Shown: in pieces, positions 1 through 9,385 of the stretch
Layout: every line of letters begins with the position of its first letter
Position numbering within the stretch: position 1 is the first letter of the stretch
Assembly: GCA_051294375.1 (NCBI GenBank)
Contig: CM119265.1
Location: forward strand, 403,305-467,304
DNA from: Paraspadella gotoi
Lineage: Eukaryota > Chaetognatha
Direction of reading: 5' to 3'
Length of the DNA: 64,000 bases
Position numbers and translations under genes: made by a program
Notes under the pieces: generated by a model
What the model saw: the letters and a program-made list of their open reading frames with translations, nothing else
Database searches by the model: none
Told to the model about the DNA's origin: nothing

Positions 1-807
1 GCCTTCTAATTGGGAGTTGAAATCCGTGAGAAGCTTGACGGGGTATTTGTCATCGATTGTTTGCGCGTTGAGGCGACGGTAATCGCCACAACAACGCCAA
101 CCTCCGTCCGGCTTCCCTACAACGTGGAGTGGCGACGACCATTCCGATTTACCCCGTTTAGCAATGCCGAGGGAGACCATTTTCTCCAGCTCCCTTTTCG
201 CGACGGCAAGCTTTTCCGGGTCTAAACGGCGTGCTCTCGATTGGCAGGGCCTGCCCTCCGTTGGGATCGAATGCGTTACTCCATGGCGCGGCTCTTTTAA
301 TTCGAAAGTGGGCGTGGAGAGAGACGGAAACGAGTCGAGTAATTTGTAAAATTTCTCCCCCTGCCTGTCGACGAAGTTGACATGGGAAGTAGTCTCTGCT
401 GCTGATGATGCTGCGATCGTCGAATAATCTTTGAGATCCAGTAACAGCCCGTCTCTATGGTTTGGCGCCAAATAATTCTCGGCTAGAAAGTCCGCGCCCA
501 AAATATGCTGCTTCACATCTGCAATGACGAATTCATATTGAAATTGGCGGTTTCCGAGTTGCACTACTCTTTTCGTTGTCCCATAGCAGCCGATTGGCGA
601 GCCGTTGGCCGCTTGAAGGCGAATCTTCGGGTCAGGGCCGCCTTGTCGCTGTGCTGCCGTTGGCGGAACGATCGAAAGAAGGGCTCCCCCATCCACGAGC
701 CACTTCGTGCGGTCTTTGGCGTCGCGGATGTATAGGAGGTCACTCGACGCTGGTGATTGATTCATCTCCTGGGGGACGGCGTTCACCGACGTCGTCCCCC
801 TTTGGAG
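1..807 (-). CDS. pol: Pol N-terminus (protease and start of RT), element A, cut by window edge
   Basis: Open - strand frame with no stop from the gag-pol shift site to base 1. It begins in gag and has no start codon of its own, so it is probably made by -1 frameshifting. Going 5' to 3' it shows a protease with WLVDGGA (DGGA at 682-693), a second flap/core motif ILGADFL, then the RT N-terminus with KPDGGW, the CGDYRRLNAQT block and PVKLL. The RT catalytic block is beyond the left edge. Protein order and motifs match Ty3/gypsy pol of the CsRn1/Kabuki type. The active-site triad is D-G-G, where retropepsins normally have D-T/S-G. This is one of the few stretches of element A-type sequence without a frame break. 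Confidence 0.85.
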
Positions 808-1850
808 TTTCCCTCCTTCTTACGCTGAGTGTCGTTGTACCTGGAGCATCCTGGCTCACAGGACCACGCTTCCTCTCCAAACTTAACGTGTTTGTGGCAA
901 AGCGTCGTCAACTTGGATTTGGTCTTGCCTTTGTGGATCTGGTTGTGCTTCTTTTTGTTGTTGAAGGCCTTCTTGACGTTGGCGCCGACAGCATTGACGG
1001 CGTCGTCGTCCTCTGAATCAGATTCGAGTCGCTCTACGTTGCTGATGAACGTCGTCGATTGGCGAATTTTCACATTGCCTTCATTATCGAAATGCCTGTC
1101 TGCTATTTCGCACAACTCCTTTGCCGACAGGTCGTCCGCTTTCTCCTCGAGTTGACGTCTTATTTCGAGTGGGAGTTCCCTGAGGACCTTCTCTTTCCGG
1201 ACGTCGTCGATTGTCAAAGTTTTTGTCCTCTCTTCGAGCTGAGCTAATAATTTAGACGGTTTTAATCCGTCGGCGTCGAGAGGATCGAGGAGGTTGACGG
1301 CCTGTTGGCGTCGCGTGAGGCCGTACTCCTTGCGGAGATATCCTAAGAAAGCTGACCATGTTGCCTCCGTTGCCTCGCCGTATAGAAACTGGTTAATGCG
1401 AGGATCTACCTTGACGCCAATCTTGGACTCAAGATGAGCAAACTTCGTTTTTGGAGCAGTGATGCCGGCGCGTGTATATGCCGCTTCCACGCGTTTTATC
1501 CAGATTTCGATATTATCCTTGTCGAAATCCGGAAGCTCCGGCTTTCGACTGGATGCCCTTTCGAGGGCGCGCGTGGCGGCGGCTAAAGCGGCGCGAAGTT
1601 CGTCGTTTTCGTCCTGGAGGTCGCGTTGGCTGTTTCCCTCTGACGCCATGTCGGCGTCGACGAAGTTTTCGGCGTTGATTTCTCTGAAGTTGAACGAAGG
1701 AGTAGCGTCAGCGAAGACGGGGGAGGTAGAGCGTGACCTAGCGCCGCGTCCAAAGCCTATAGGGACCTGTAGGCTCGATGCAGCGTTGCCTTGACCTTCA
1801 GCGTTGCGCTGGGCTGATCGTAGGCGGGATCGGACGTCTGAGTCGCTCAT
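783..1850 (-). CDS. gag: Gag polyprotein, element A
   Basis: Intact 355-residue frame, starting MSDSD. It makes the capsid/nucleocapsid of an LTR retrotransposon. Around residues 70-105 a heptad-rich segment (DLQDENDELRAAL) looks like a coiled coil. The capsid follows with PELPDFD, WIKRVEAAY, TKFAHLESK and DPRINQ, then KPSKLLAQLEE and LRELPLEIRRQLEEKAD, the last two resembling the KPSQLL and LPxxVQ blocks of CsRn1-type Gag. The C-terminus has a knuckle C318-x2-H321-x9-C331-x3-C335, not the usual CX2CX4HX4C, followed by a basic tail. The last 24 nt overlap pol. The start is the first ATG after the leader and aligns with MSG starts in the other copies. Confidence 0.88.
   Translation of the reverse strand: MSDSDVRSRLRSAQRNAEGQGNAASSLQVPIGFGRGARSRSTSPVFADATPSFNFREINAENFVDADMASEGNSQRDLQDENDELRAALAAATRALERASSRKPELPDFDKDNIEIWIKRVEAAYTRAGITAPKTKFAHLESKIGVKVDPRINQFLYGEATEATWSAFLGYLRKEYGLTRRQQAVNLLDPLDADGLKPSKLLAQLEERTKTLTIDDVRKEKVLRELPLEIRRQLEEKADDLSAKELCEIADRHFDNEGNVKIRQSTTFISNVERLESDSEDDDAVNAVGANVKKAFNNKKKHNQIHKGKTKSKLTTLCHKHVKFGEEAWSCEPGCSRYNDTQRKKEGNSKGGRRR
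807..813 (-). other. -1 ribosomal frameshift heptamer, element A
   Basis: The sense strand reads G GGA AAC, split exactly as G|GGA|AAC in the gag frame (GGA codon starts at 812, in frame with the gag start at 1850). This is a classical X XXY YYZ slippery heptamer. A -1 slip leads straight into the open pol frame, about 24 nt before the gag stop. The same heptamer is present at 9386-9392 and 21906-21912. Confidence 0.75.
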
Positions 1851-2057
1851 GAGTCGATTCGAAATGCTCGTCGACTAGTGGTGCCGTTTTTTGACTCCGT
1901 GTGGCGGTCGAAAATGCAAGGAAATAATAGGGGTGTGAGCAATTGGATGATTGGCTTAATAACCCCGATTTCCTCACCCAATCTTACCTCAGGGGAGATT
2001 GATTCGCGTTAGACCGCCTGTAGAAGGTTGGTTGCGTTTTAAGTCGAGTTCACCAAG
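1851..2057 (-). other. 5' leader and primer binding site, element A
   Basis: Non-coding sequence between LTR and gag. The PBS is at 2043-2055: sense TGGTGAACTCGAC, 2 nt from the LTR end. It agrees with the tRNA-Trp 3' end complement (TGGTGACCCCGAC) except at three middle bases. At 1983-1992 the sense strand reads CTGAGGTAAG, a perfect splice-donor-like motif in a conserved leader block shared with the other elements. The role (splicing or packaging) is not shown. Confidence 0.65.
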
Positions 2058-2755
2058 TGTGGTGAGGCATATGAGTTGAACCACAGCGCGACGACGTTGC
2101 CTTACACACCTTGTGACATATGTGCTGAGCATCATGACGATCTTAGTCTTTTAGCGTTAGACGTTAGATGGCGCAGGGAAAAGTAGGTCACATGATTTGT
2201 AGATTATATTGAAACGTTTATAATTAATATTTGAAGCGAGATTAAATATGAGATTAATATTAAACGTTTGTTTATTAAGATTCGTTGTGAGATTATTAAT
2301 TCGAATGAAGAATAATTAATTGAAGATTAATTTATTTTATTGGATTAATAATTTCACTTGTTGTAAAATCGAGTTCTCATCATTTAATGTACTCAATACA
2401 TTTCGGGATAGATTTAAAACAATGTTTTTTAATGTTGTTTTAACATTATATTAACGAGATCAAAAACAAGAGTAAAATGAATCAGACTTCAATCATTGAA
2501 GTAAACAGTTAATAAAACAAAAGCAGTTGAAATGGCGGTAAGACATCTCTAGTTGAGTTCTATTAATCTAGGAAAAACAAAAGGCTTCGTTCTTGGTTTA
2601 AAGCTTTAAAACAGGTTTTAATCTGGCGATAAAACATGGCCTCTTGGTTGGCTGAGAGGTTAAACTCGAAGCGTCCCAAGCCTGAGTTCGAGGTTCGAAT
2701 CCCGGCTGCTGGATGAATTATTTTCTCACCAGATAATTCGCTCAAGTTGGCCGCA
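2058..2755 (-). repeat. 5' LTR of element A (698 bp)
   Basis: On the + strand it begins TGTGG and ends GCCGCA, so it has TG...CA ends. The inner end lies 2 nt from the PBS; the outer end abuts ACCCTACTAACCC, the telomeric tract. The interior is AT-rich. It shares blocks with the LTR at 16940-17590, for example the segment around AACAAAAGGCTTCG, so A and element 3 have related LTRs. Confidence 0.8.
2638..2713 (+). other. tRNA-like segment inside LTR of element A
   Basis: + strand segment with a box A-like GGTTGGCTGAGAGGTTAA and a perfect box B GGTTCGAATCC at 2692-2702. It shares the core GCGTCCCA with the tRNA-like segments at 17470 and 42746. Acceptor and anticodon stems do not close well, so I read it as a tRNA-derived pol III promoter-like module and not a working tRNA. 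It is antisense to the element. Confidence 0.55.
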
Positions 2756-2785
2756 ACCCTACTAACCCTTAACCCTAACCCTAAC

Positions 2786-2822
<37 letters not shown>

Positions 2823-2949
2823 CCCTAACCCTAAACCCTATACCCTAACCCTAACCCTTAACCCTAACCTACCCCTAACCCTAACCCTAACCCTAACCCT
2901 AACCCTAACCCTTACACCAACTGCTAACCCTAACCCTTACCCTTAACCC
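2756..2949. repeat. Telomeric CCCTAA tract between element A and TRIM-like unit
   Basis: About 194 bp of CCCTAA units with indels. It begins ACCCT directly after the LTR end and finishes AACCC directly before TGTGG of the next LTR. Confidence 0.95.
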
Positions 2950-3333
2950 TGTGGCATAAGGCGCTAAGTGGGCGAAGATGACTATCCGTTAACTCTCTAT
3001 TACCTCCCTCTAGCAGACCATGGAACGAGTCCTGGGCTCTTGCGATACAGGCTTGAGGGTTCGCCAACGCCCCCAAGGCCGGCTTACCCGGCCGTCCTCA
3101 CTCTTCCCGCAAGGTCAGCTACCGGCGCTTGTGCATTTGAACCCGGCTGAAACCGGGCCTCCTGGTCCCAACGGTGTTTAGCGACCGTCCCTCCCATTTT
3201 TGACCTGAATTGTGGTCCATGAGCCCGAATCGGCGTCTGTAGCTCAAAATGAGCCACCGGGGTCCACATACTTGAAAAGCAGTTCTATGCTTTATAGGCT
3301 GGGGGTTTGAACCATTGCAATGCCCCGACTACA
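2950..3333 (-). repeat. 3' LTR of TRIM-like unit
   Basis: 384 bp, TG...CA. On the - strand it carries a tRNA-like stretch (CCGGTGGCTCATT near 3255 and a GGGTTCAAAT-type box B near 3145). It matches the second LTR in order and also part of the SINE-like segment at 44235. Confidence 0.6.
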
Positions 3334-3467
3334 TGCCCCCCCAGATTGTCAACCCACCCTGCACTGCTTTCCAGCTGGAGGGAGGGGAGCAATTCGTTCG
3401 CGCACGTCATGGGCCTGATTCAGAAGGTGGGAATACGCATCGACAGGATGCACGGTCTCTCACCAGC

Positions 3468-3797
3468 TGCTGGGAATAAGGCCGGCTAAGTGGGCGCCTT
3501 GAGTTATGACTATTTCCCGTAACTTCTTATATACCCCCTCTATGCAGCACAATGGAACGGCGTTCCTGGGCTTTTGCGAACCAGCGCTGAGGGCTTTCGC
3601 CACGCCCCCAAGGCGGCCTGTACGGCCGTCCTCACCTCTTTCCCGCAGGTAGGTACCGGCGTTGATTGAACCCACCGTAGCCTTAGTGGTCATGAGCTGA
3701 TGCGCTGTTTACTCAATGAGCCACTCGGGTCACACTGAAAGAGGTCATGCTTATACGGCGCGGCACCCTGTGACACCTAGGCAATGCTCGGACTACA
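3468..3797 (-). repeat. 5' LTR of TRIM-like unit
   Basis: 330 bp, TG...CA. The - strand contains GGTGGCTCATTGAGTAAAC and GGGTTCAATC, resembling boxes A and B, followed by a body shared with 44235-44440. The right end ACTACA is followed by CCACTAACCCTAA, the telomeric tract, with slight noise at the border. Confidence 0.6.
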
Positions 3798-4212
3798 CCA
3801 CTAACCCTAACCCTACTTACACCGCTAACACCATAACCCTAACCCTAACCCTACTAACCCGTACCCTAACCCTAACCCTCAACCCTAACCCTAACCTAAC
3901 CTACCCTAACCCTAACCCTAACCCTAACCCTTAACACCCTAACCCTACCCTAAACCCTAAACCCTTAGACAAACCACCTAACCCTAAACCCTAACCCGTA
4001 ACCCGACCCTAACCTAACCTACCCTAACCCTAACCCTAACCCTAACCCTGACTAACTCAACCTAACACCTAACCCTACCCTAACCCTAACCCTAACACCT
4101 TAAACCTAACCTAACCCTTAACCCTAACCCTACCTAAACCCTTAACTAACACCTAACCCTAACCCTAAACCCTAACCCTATACCCTACCCACACCTGACT
4201 AACCCTAACCCC
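3798..4212. repeat. Telomeric CCCTAA tract
   Basis: About 415 bp of CCCTAA units with many one-base gains and losses. It ends AACCCC directly before the LTR TGTTGG of element 1. Confidence 0.95.
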
Positions 4213-5068
4213 TGTTGGCGCGGCGTGCATATAGTGGAGCCCCAGACTTGACGAAGCACCGCTACGCCGTTAAGTGTAGTGTCACTAGACTCTTACAGAC
4301 ATTCCAAGCCAGATAATTAATGAATGATTAGCTTGGGCCGCAGGGAATCTTTGTGCGCTATTCTGAATGTATATCAGTTTTATTCGCTAGACGGCAGCAG
4401 TAGCAATCAGATGGTCCGTCGTTTAGTCTCTTTCGAATTAGGCACCATTAAGGACGGTTTTAATTTAGCAGTTGAAATTAAACGGAGTTAATGTTAGTTC
4501 GAGCATTAAGAATCTTTGAGACTACTACCGGTTTTTAACACTTCTTTAATTCAGCCGCATCTGAATCATTCTTTCAGAATTAGCAGCATTCTAATTCTTT
4601 AGATTTTATTTCGATTTGATCTTTATTTTCTCATGTTTTTAATGTAGCTATTTACATTTTAGTGAGAGATTAAATATAAAACAATGAGATCAAATCATTA
4701 CGTATTCATGTATTATTTGACATGAACATTAACAAAACCGCAACCTTGCATTTCAGATCTAGAAAACACAAACTCTCAGAGCGATAACACAATCGATTGC
4801 AGCAGCAGCTGGCCGAAATGATTTGGCGTACCGCCCTCCTGACGGAGGAAACCAACTAGTTTTGTAGGAAACAAATAGATGTACATACGCGAATATCTGT
4901 TTTAAATGCTTTAGGTTCGAATTCGAATTCAATTCGATTTTCAGAAGCCAGTTTAGCGCTTGCGCTATAATCGCTGGGCTTCTCGCACTCTTCACGATAC
5001 CAGGATCGCAATCCTAGATCGGTGGCCGCATCTATTTATACAATAGTAGGTCGATCGAAGCATCTTCA
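4213..5068 (-). repeat. 3' LTR of element 1
   Basis: 856 bp as given, about 100 bp longer than its three sister LTRs because of many scattered single-base insertions. It begins TGTTGG after telomeric repeats and ends CATCTTCA, followed by the PPT complement TCCCCCTTGCTG (5069-5080). It includes the GAAGCCAG...CGCTTG stretch corresponding to the hairpin/tRNA-like segment seen more clearly in 11560-12309. Confidence 0.8.
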
Positions 5069-5996
5069 TCCCCCTTGCTGATTAAATATATAATCTTTAT
5101 AATATTTACATTAAAATTTGAAAGTTAATAGAATTAAAATTGTTGTCGCTCCGGTAATGTGCTGTGATTGTGTACAAAATATATAAACCGTATTTCTTAA
5201 CATTGCGGGTAAATCGTAGTTTCATTTCGACGAATTGAAATAAAAAATTGACCTAGATTTCTAGAAATTGACGAAGGTATAAAATCTGTACAAATAAATT
5301 ATTGTAAAATACTGCTAAATTGGGTTTTCCCAAGAATACTTTAATATACAAAAACAACCAAAATATTTATTCTAATAATGGCTTAAGGGAGCTCGGCCGT
5401 CGAAGTCAATGCCGAGGGTGCGATGCTGTCATGGAGGCGAGATTTTCAAGCTGACTGGCTTCGACCGGTTGACCTTAAGGCGGCAAAATTATTTGGTTTC
5501 TATTTTCTACTTGGATTTTTCTTTTGCTGTCCCTGCTTGATCAACTCTTTCTGCAGGAACCTCCCAGCGGCGATGCTTAGGGGCGTTCGCGTCGCACGCT
5601 TTGTGACCGCCTTGTTCGAAAAGTTCGTTGGCAGCGTTTGGCTCTCGAGCAATACGCGCTAATAGCGTTGGTGCTTCATCTTTTTGCTCCTCTCGGCTTA
5701 GTTGTGCTTTGTCTGTTGTTCTAACTGATTGTCTCTTTTTCTCTCGCTACGTACTGAACGTTCGTTAGCGTTGGTCAATGTCCATCCGTCATGGCGAGGT
5801 GCGCTGACAGGTACAAGGAAGGGAAGGATGGGTAGCCAAAAAAAACGCGCGGGAAGGAGGGGGGTTGTTGCCGGGGAAGTGGGGGAAGGTTTTGGTGCGC
5901 CTGCCGGTCGGCGGGAAGGATGCGCAGGATGCGACGGAGGAGGAGCGAGGGAGGAGGTAATTGGAGGAGGGCACAGCTGCGCGCGTTGGATTTGCT
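5069..5996 (-). other. Post-pol 3' region of element 1 with PPT
   Basis: Sense order: pol stop, a GC-richer stretch of about 600 bp, then about 330 bp of AT-rich sequence and the polypurine tract AAGGGGGA next to the 3' LTR. Short frames occur here but none resembles a known protein. The AT-rich part is nearly repeated at 12310-12650, showing it belongs to the element. Confidence 0.6.
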
Positions 5997-7241
5997 CTAT
6001 TCGCTGCGGCCGAGGTGAGGTTCTTGACTGTCGGCGCGTGGCTGCCCTGCGTTCTGACGCCAGCTGTGCGGCGGTCTCGCCCTGGCCTTGCTCTCTGGAT
6101 GTCCTCTGCGGCGGGTGTCGACCTCCAACTCGTCGTCACTAATCCATGCCGGTTTTATTCTGGCGATGTTGACGGTTTCCCTTCCCACGTTTGGAACTTC
6201 GATTGTCATATTTAGCCCGTTTCGGCTAATAACGCGGTAAGGACCGTCATAAGGTGGCACCAAGGGGGGGTGTACGCCTGCCTTGCGTACAAACACGTAT
6301 TTTGCAGAGTCGAGATTTGCTGGTAAATGCACCGCGGGCTGTCGGTGGGCGGAAGTAGGCGTGGGCTGGAGTCTGGCGACCTCGATACGCAATTTCGCCA
6401 ATTGATTCTGACGTTGTCGATTTAGAGAGTCGTTGTCGGGTTGAATGTCGCCGAGTAAGCTTCCAGGGACGCTAAGACCTTCGCCGAAGACCAGATCCGC
6501 CGCGGAGGCGCCGATGTCCTCTTTGATTGTCGTTCTAATCGCGAGTAACGTCAATGGCAATTTCCAGTACCATTTCTCTCTCGATTCTTTTGTCAACGCC
6601 ATAATTGACTCTTTGAGCCGTCTGTGAAATCTTTCCACAAGCCCATTTGCTTGTGGATGATATGCGGTAGTTGTCTGATGTTTTATGCCCCAGTTTTTCA
6701 TTAACTGTTGCCATAATGTCGAACAAAACTGACTACCTCGATCTGTGGTTATGACGGCCGGCGTTCNNNNNNNNNNNNNNNNNNNNNNNNNNNNNNNNNN
6801 NNNNNNNNNNNNNNNNNNNNNNNNNNNNNNNNNNNNNNNNNNNNNNNNNNNNNNNNNNNNNNNNNNNNNNNNNNNNNNNNNNNNNNNNNNNNNNNNNNNN
6901 NNNNNNNNNNNNNNNNNNNNNNNNNNNNNNNNNNNNNNNNNNNNNNNNNNNNNNNNNNNNNNNNNNNNNNNNNNNNNNNNNNNNNNNNNNNNNNNNNNNN
7001 NNNNNNNNNNNNNNNNNNNNNNNNNNNNNNNNNNNNNNNNNNNNNNNNNNNNNNNNNNNNNNNNNNNNNNNNNNNNNNNNNNNNNNNNNNNNNNNNNNNN
7101 NNNNNNNNNNNNNNNNNNNNNNNNNNNNNNNNNNNNNNNNNNNNNNNGAATTATGTTAAATATCTTCTTTCGCCATGCAGCTGGGACGAATGGGCGAGCT
7201 GGACCATTAGATATATCCACTAGTAATTCTTGTTCACCCAC
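5997..7241 (-). CDS. pol: Pol: integrase and GPY/F C-terminus, element 1
   Basis: Integrase catalyses insertion of the cDNA. After the VGEQELLVDISNGPARPF block and KKIFNII, 381 N (6767-7147) hide the HHCC finger and the first catalytic Asp. The visible part has TPAVITTDRGSQF (second Asp) and NGLVERFHRR (Glu), spaced as in DDE enzymes, then the DLVFGE block, a GPY/F module (DGPYRVI) and IARIKPAW, typical of the CsRn1 type. A charged tail of about 45 residues follows. The N-run lengths 381 and 77 do not match paralogues, so the frame link to the upstream RT part is lost only at the N runs. Confidence 0.82.
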   Translation of the reverse strand: MGEQELLVDISNGPARPFVPAAWRKKIFNIIXXXXXXXXXXXXXXXXXXXXXXXXXXXXXXXXXXXXXXXXXXXXXXXXXXXXXXXXXXXXXXXXXXXXXXXXXXXXXXXXXXXXXXXXXXXXXXXXXXXXXXXXXXXXXXXXXXXXXXXXXXXXXXXXTPAVITTDRGSQFCSTLWQQLMKNWGIKHQTTTAYHPQANGLVERFHRRLKESIMALTKESREKWYWKLPLTLLAIRTTIKEDIGASAADLVFGEGLSVPGSLLGDIQPDNDSLNRQRQNQLAKLRIEVARLQPTPTSAHRQPAVHLPANLDSAKYVFVRKAGVHPPLVPPYDGPYRVISRNGLNMTIEVPNVGRETVNIARIKPAWISDDELEVDTRRRGHPESKARARPPHSWRQNAGQPRADSQEPHLGRSE

Positions 7242-7338
7242 GCGGATTTTTCTAAATGCAANNNNNNNNNNNNNNNNNNNNNNNNNNNNNNNNNNNNNNN
7301 NNNNNNNNNNNNNNNNNNNNNNNNNNNNNNNNNNNNNN

Positions 7339-8607
7339 TTTCGAAGTCAATTTCGAAGCTGGTCATAGACGCTATTACAGCGTTGACCTCCTCGAGGCGG
7401 TCAGGCTTGACGCTGCGCTCGAGGTGATTCTCTCGTTGCTCTTCTGATGTGGTTGTTGAGGGTGATGCTTCCTCCGTGGGTGGTTGTGTTTGCGTTATGG
7501 GTGGTGGATTATTTGGTCGTGAGAGGGCGTCGGCCACCACATTGGCCTTTCCTTTCAGATAGCGGATATCTGTGGTGAATTCCGCTATTGCCGACAACTG
7601 GTAGGACTGACGAAGAGTTTGAGGTTCCGTTTTTTTGCGGATTGCCGAGACCAAGCTCTGATGATCCGTATAAATCGTGAACGCACGACCTTCGACCCAG
7701 TGCCGGAAGTGGCGGACTGCCCTGAACGCTCCGAAGAGTTCCTTGTCGAAGGGTGGCCACATTTTTTGATTTTTGGCTAATTTTGCTGAAAAAAACGCTA
7801 GTGGTTCCCACCCTTTGGGACCTCGTTGCTCCAGAACTGCGCCTACAGCTTGATCAGATGCGTCGGTAGTGATGCAAAGCTGCGCGCCGGACCTTGGATG
7901 ATGGAGTAGTGCCGCCGAGATGAGGCCCTCCTTGATGGCCTCGAATGCTTGCTCGCACCCTGGTGTCCAATTCAACGATTTTGGCTTGCCGCTTAAGGCG
8001 TCGTACAGAGCGGCGCAGCGGTGGGCGACTCCTGGAATGAAACGCCTATAATAATTAACCATACCAAGGAAGCGTTGAAGCTCCTTGATAGTGGTTGGGC
8101 GTGTCGTCTCTCGAAGTGTCTGGACGCGTTCAGGTAGTGGTCGGACGCCGTTTTTGTCGACGAGGAATCCCAAGAACTCGAGGGACTCCTGTCCGAGTAG
8201 GCATTTTTTCGTATTTACTACGAGTCCATTTTCATCCAGAGCTTTGAAGACTCTTTCCAGATCTTCCAGGTGCTCCTCCGGAGACGATGATGCGACCAAA
8301 ATGTCGTCTAAGTAGACGAACGTATGGGGGATCTCACCCAAGATCTCATCCATCAAACGCTGAAAGTCTTGTCCTGCGTTTTTCAAACCGAAAGGACAAC
8401 GAGGAAAGANNNNNNNNNNNNNNNGAGTGATTACAGCCGTCTTTTTTACATCTTGAGGATTTACCGGGATTTGATGATAACCTTTGAGCAAGTCTATCTT
8501 CGAGAAGATAGTCTTGCCCTCCAGTTGCGCGTTGAAGTCCGTTAGTAACTTCACTGGGTAACGATCCTCGACGGTCTGGGCGTTGAGGCGACGGTAGTCG
8601 CCACAAC
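7339..8607 (-). CDS. pol: Pol: reverse transcriptase and RNase H, element 1
   Basis: Continuous frame with [44 protein letters not shown] and the catalytic FVYLDDILVAS, then the RT thumb/connection (ELQRFLGMVNYYRRFI). RNase H follows with LCITTDASDQAVGAVLEQ, FDKELFGAFRAVRHF and FTIYTDHQSL (acidic active-site positions present), ending NVVADALSR. A linker rich in P, T and E leads towards the integrase. Six residues between AVIT and FPRC are hidden by 15 N (8410-8424), exactly the PFGLYV length of other copies. Confidence 0.88.
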
Positions 8608-8849
8608 NNNNNNNNNNNNNNNNNNNNNNNNNNNNNNNNNNNNNNNNNNNNNNNNNNNNNNNNNNNNNNNNNNNNNNNNNNNNNNNNNNNNNNNNNNNNN
8701 NNNNNNNNNNNNNNNNNNNNNNNNNNNNNNNNNNNNNNNNNNNNNNNNNNNNNNNNNNNNNNNNNNNNNNNNNNNNNNNNNNNNNNNNNNNNNNNNNNNN
8801 NNNNNNNNNNNNNNNNNNNNNNNNNNNNNNNNNNNNNNNNNNNNNNNNN

Positions 8850-9385
8850 CTTTGAGTTCGAAAGTAGGAGTGGACAATGAGGGAAACGACTCAAGCAGCT
8901 TGTAATATTTTTCCCCTTTTCTGTCTACGAAATTCACATGAGTTGGCTGCTCCTCCGCTGTCGACGCTGCTAATGGTCGAGTAAGTCCCTTTAGATCTAA
9001 GAGGAGTCGCGTCTCGATGATTTTGGCGCCTAAATAGTTTTGCTGGCCATGAAATCAGCGCCTAGGATATGTTGCTTCACTTCCGCTACGACAAACTGGT
9101 AGTCGAATTTTCGATTTCCAAGTTGAACAGGTGCTTTGGGTATACTAGTGCGCTATAGGCAGTCGGGGATGTTTGAGTTCCGTTGGCTGCTTGCAATTTC
9201 AATGAGCGGTTCTGGGCCATTTTTTCGCTGCTGGGGAGTAGGCGGAATGATAGATAGTAGGGCTCCGCCGTCAATTAGCCACTTAATTCGATTCCCGGCG
9301 TNNNNNNNNNNAAGTAGTTTGTTGGGTGCCGGTGAAGAGTTCGAGGTTAGGGGGACGGCGTTCACCTGCGTCGTACCCCCTTTCC
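8850..9385 (-). CDS. pol: Pol: protease and RT N-terminus, element 1
   Basis: Reads from the gag-pol shift site leftward. The protease has WLIDGGALLSIIPPT (DGGA at 9261-9272), again D-G-G in place of D-T/S-G, then LKLQAANG and an FVDRKGEKYYKLL block shared with element A. A one- or two-base indel lies near 9040 (the sequence corresponding to ILGADFLAENYLAP), so the frame changes there. The 10 N at 9302-9311 replace exactly the YIRD-type residues. The 242-N run 8608-8849 hides about 200 bp by comparison with A. Confidence 0.72.

Larger units (their letters stand above)
2950..3797 (-). mobile_element. TRIM-like short non-coding LTR element in telomeric DNA
   Basis: Two diverged direct repeats (2950-3333 and 3468-3797) flank a roughly 134-bp interior with no coding capacity. 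Both repeats begin TG with an ATAAGG...CTAAGTGGGC block and end GACTACA. Next to the left repeat the interior has a C-run (3334-3347; sense CTGGGGGGGCA), a PPT. Next to the right repeat the sense strand reads TGGTGAGAGACCG (3453-3465), a PBS with the same 2-nt spacing as in the large elements. Both outer borders are telomeric. The size and lack of genes fit a TRIM that must borrow enzymes, probably from the neighbours. It is highly diverged or noisy. Confidence 0.65.

Noticed and set aside
2638-2713. A functional tRNA gene
   Set aside because: Box B is perfect but acceptor and anticodon stems do not pair; the same holds for 17470, 31919 and 42746, so I list them as tRNA-like.
3716-3934. + strand frame translating into TLTLNPNP-like repeats
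   Set aside because: It is translation of the CCCTAA repeat; similar frames at 16704-16904 are equally artefactual.
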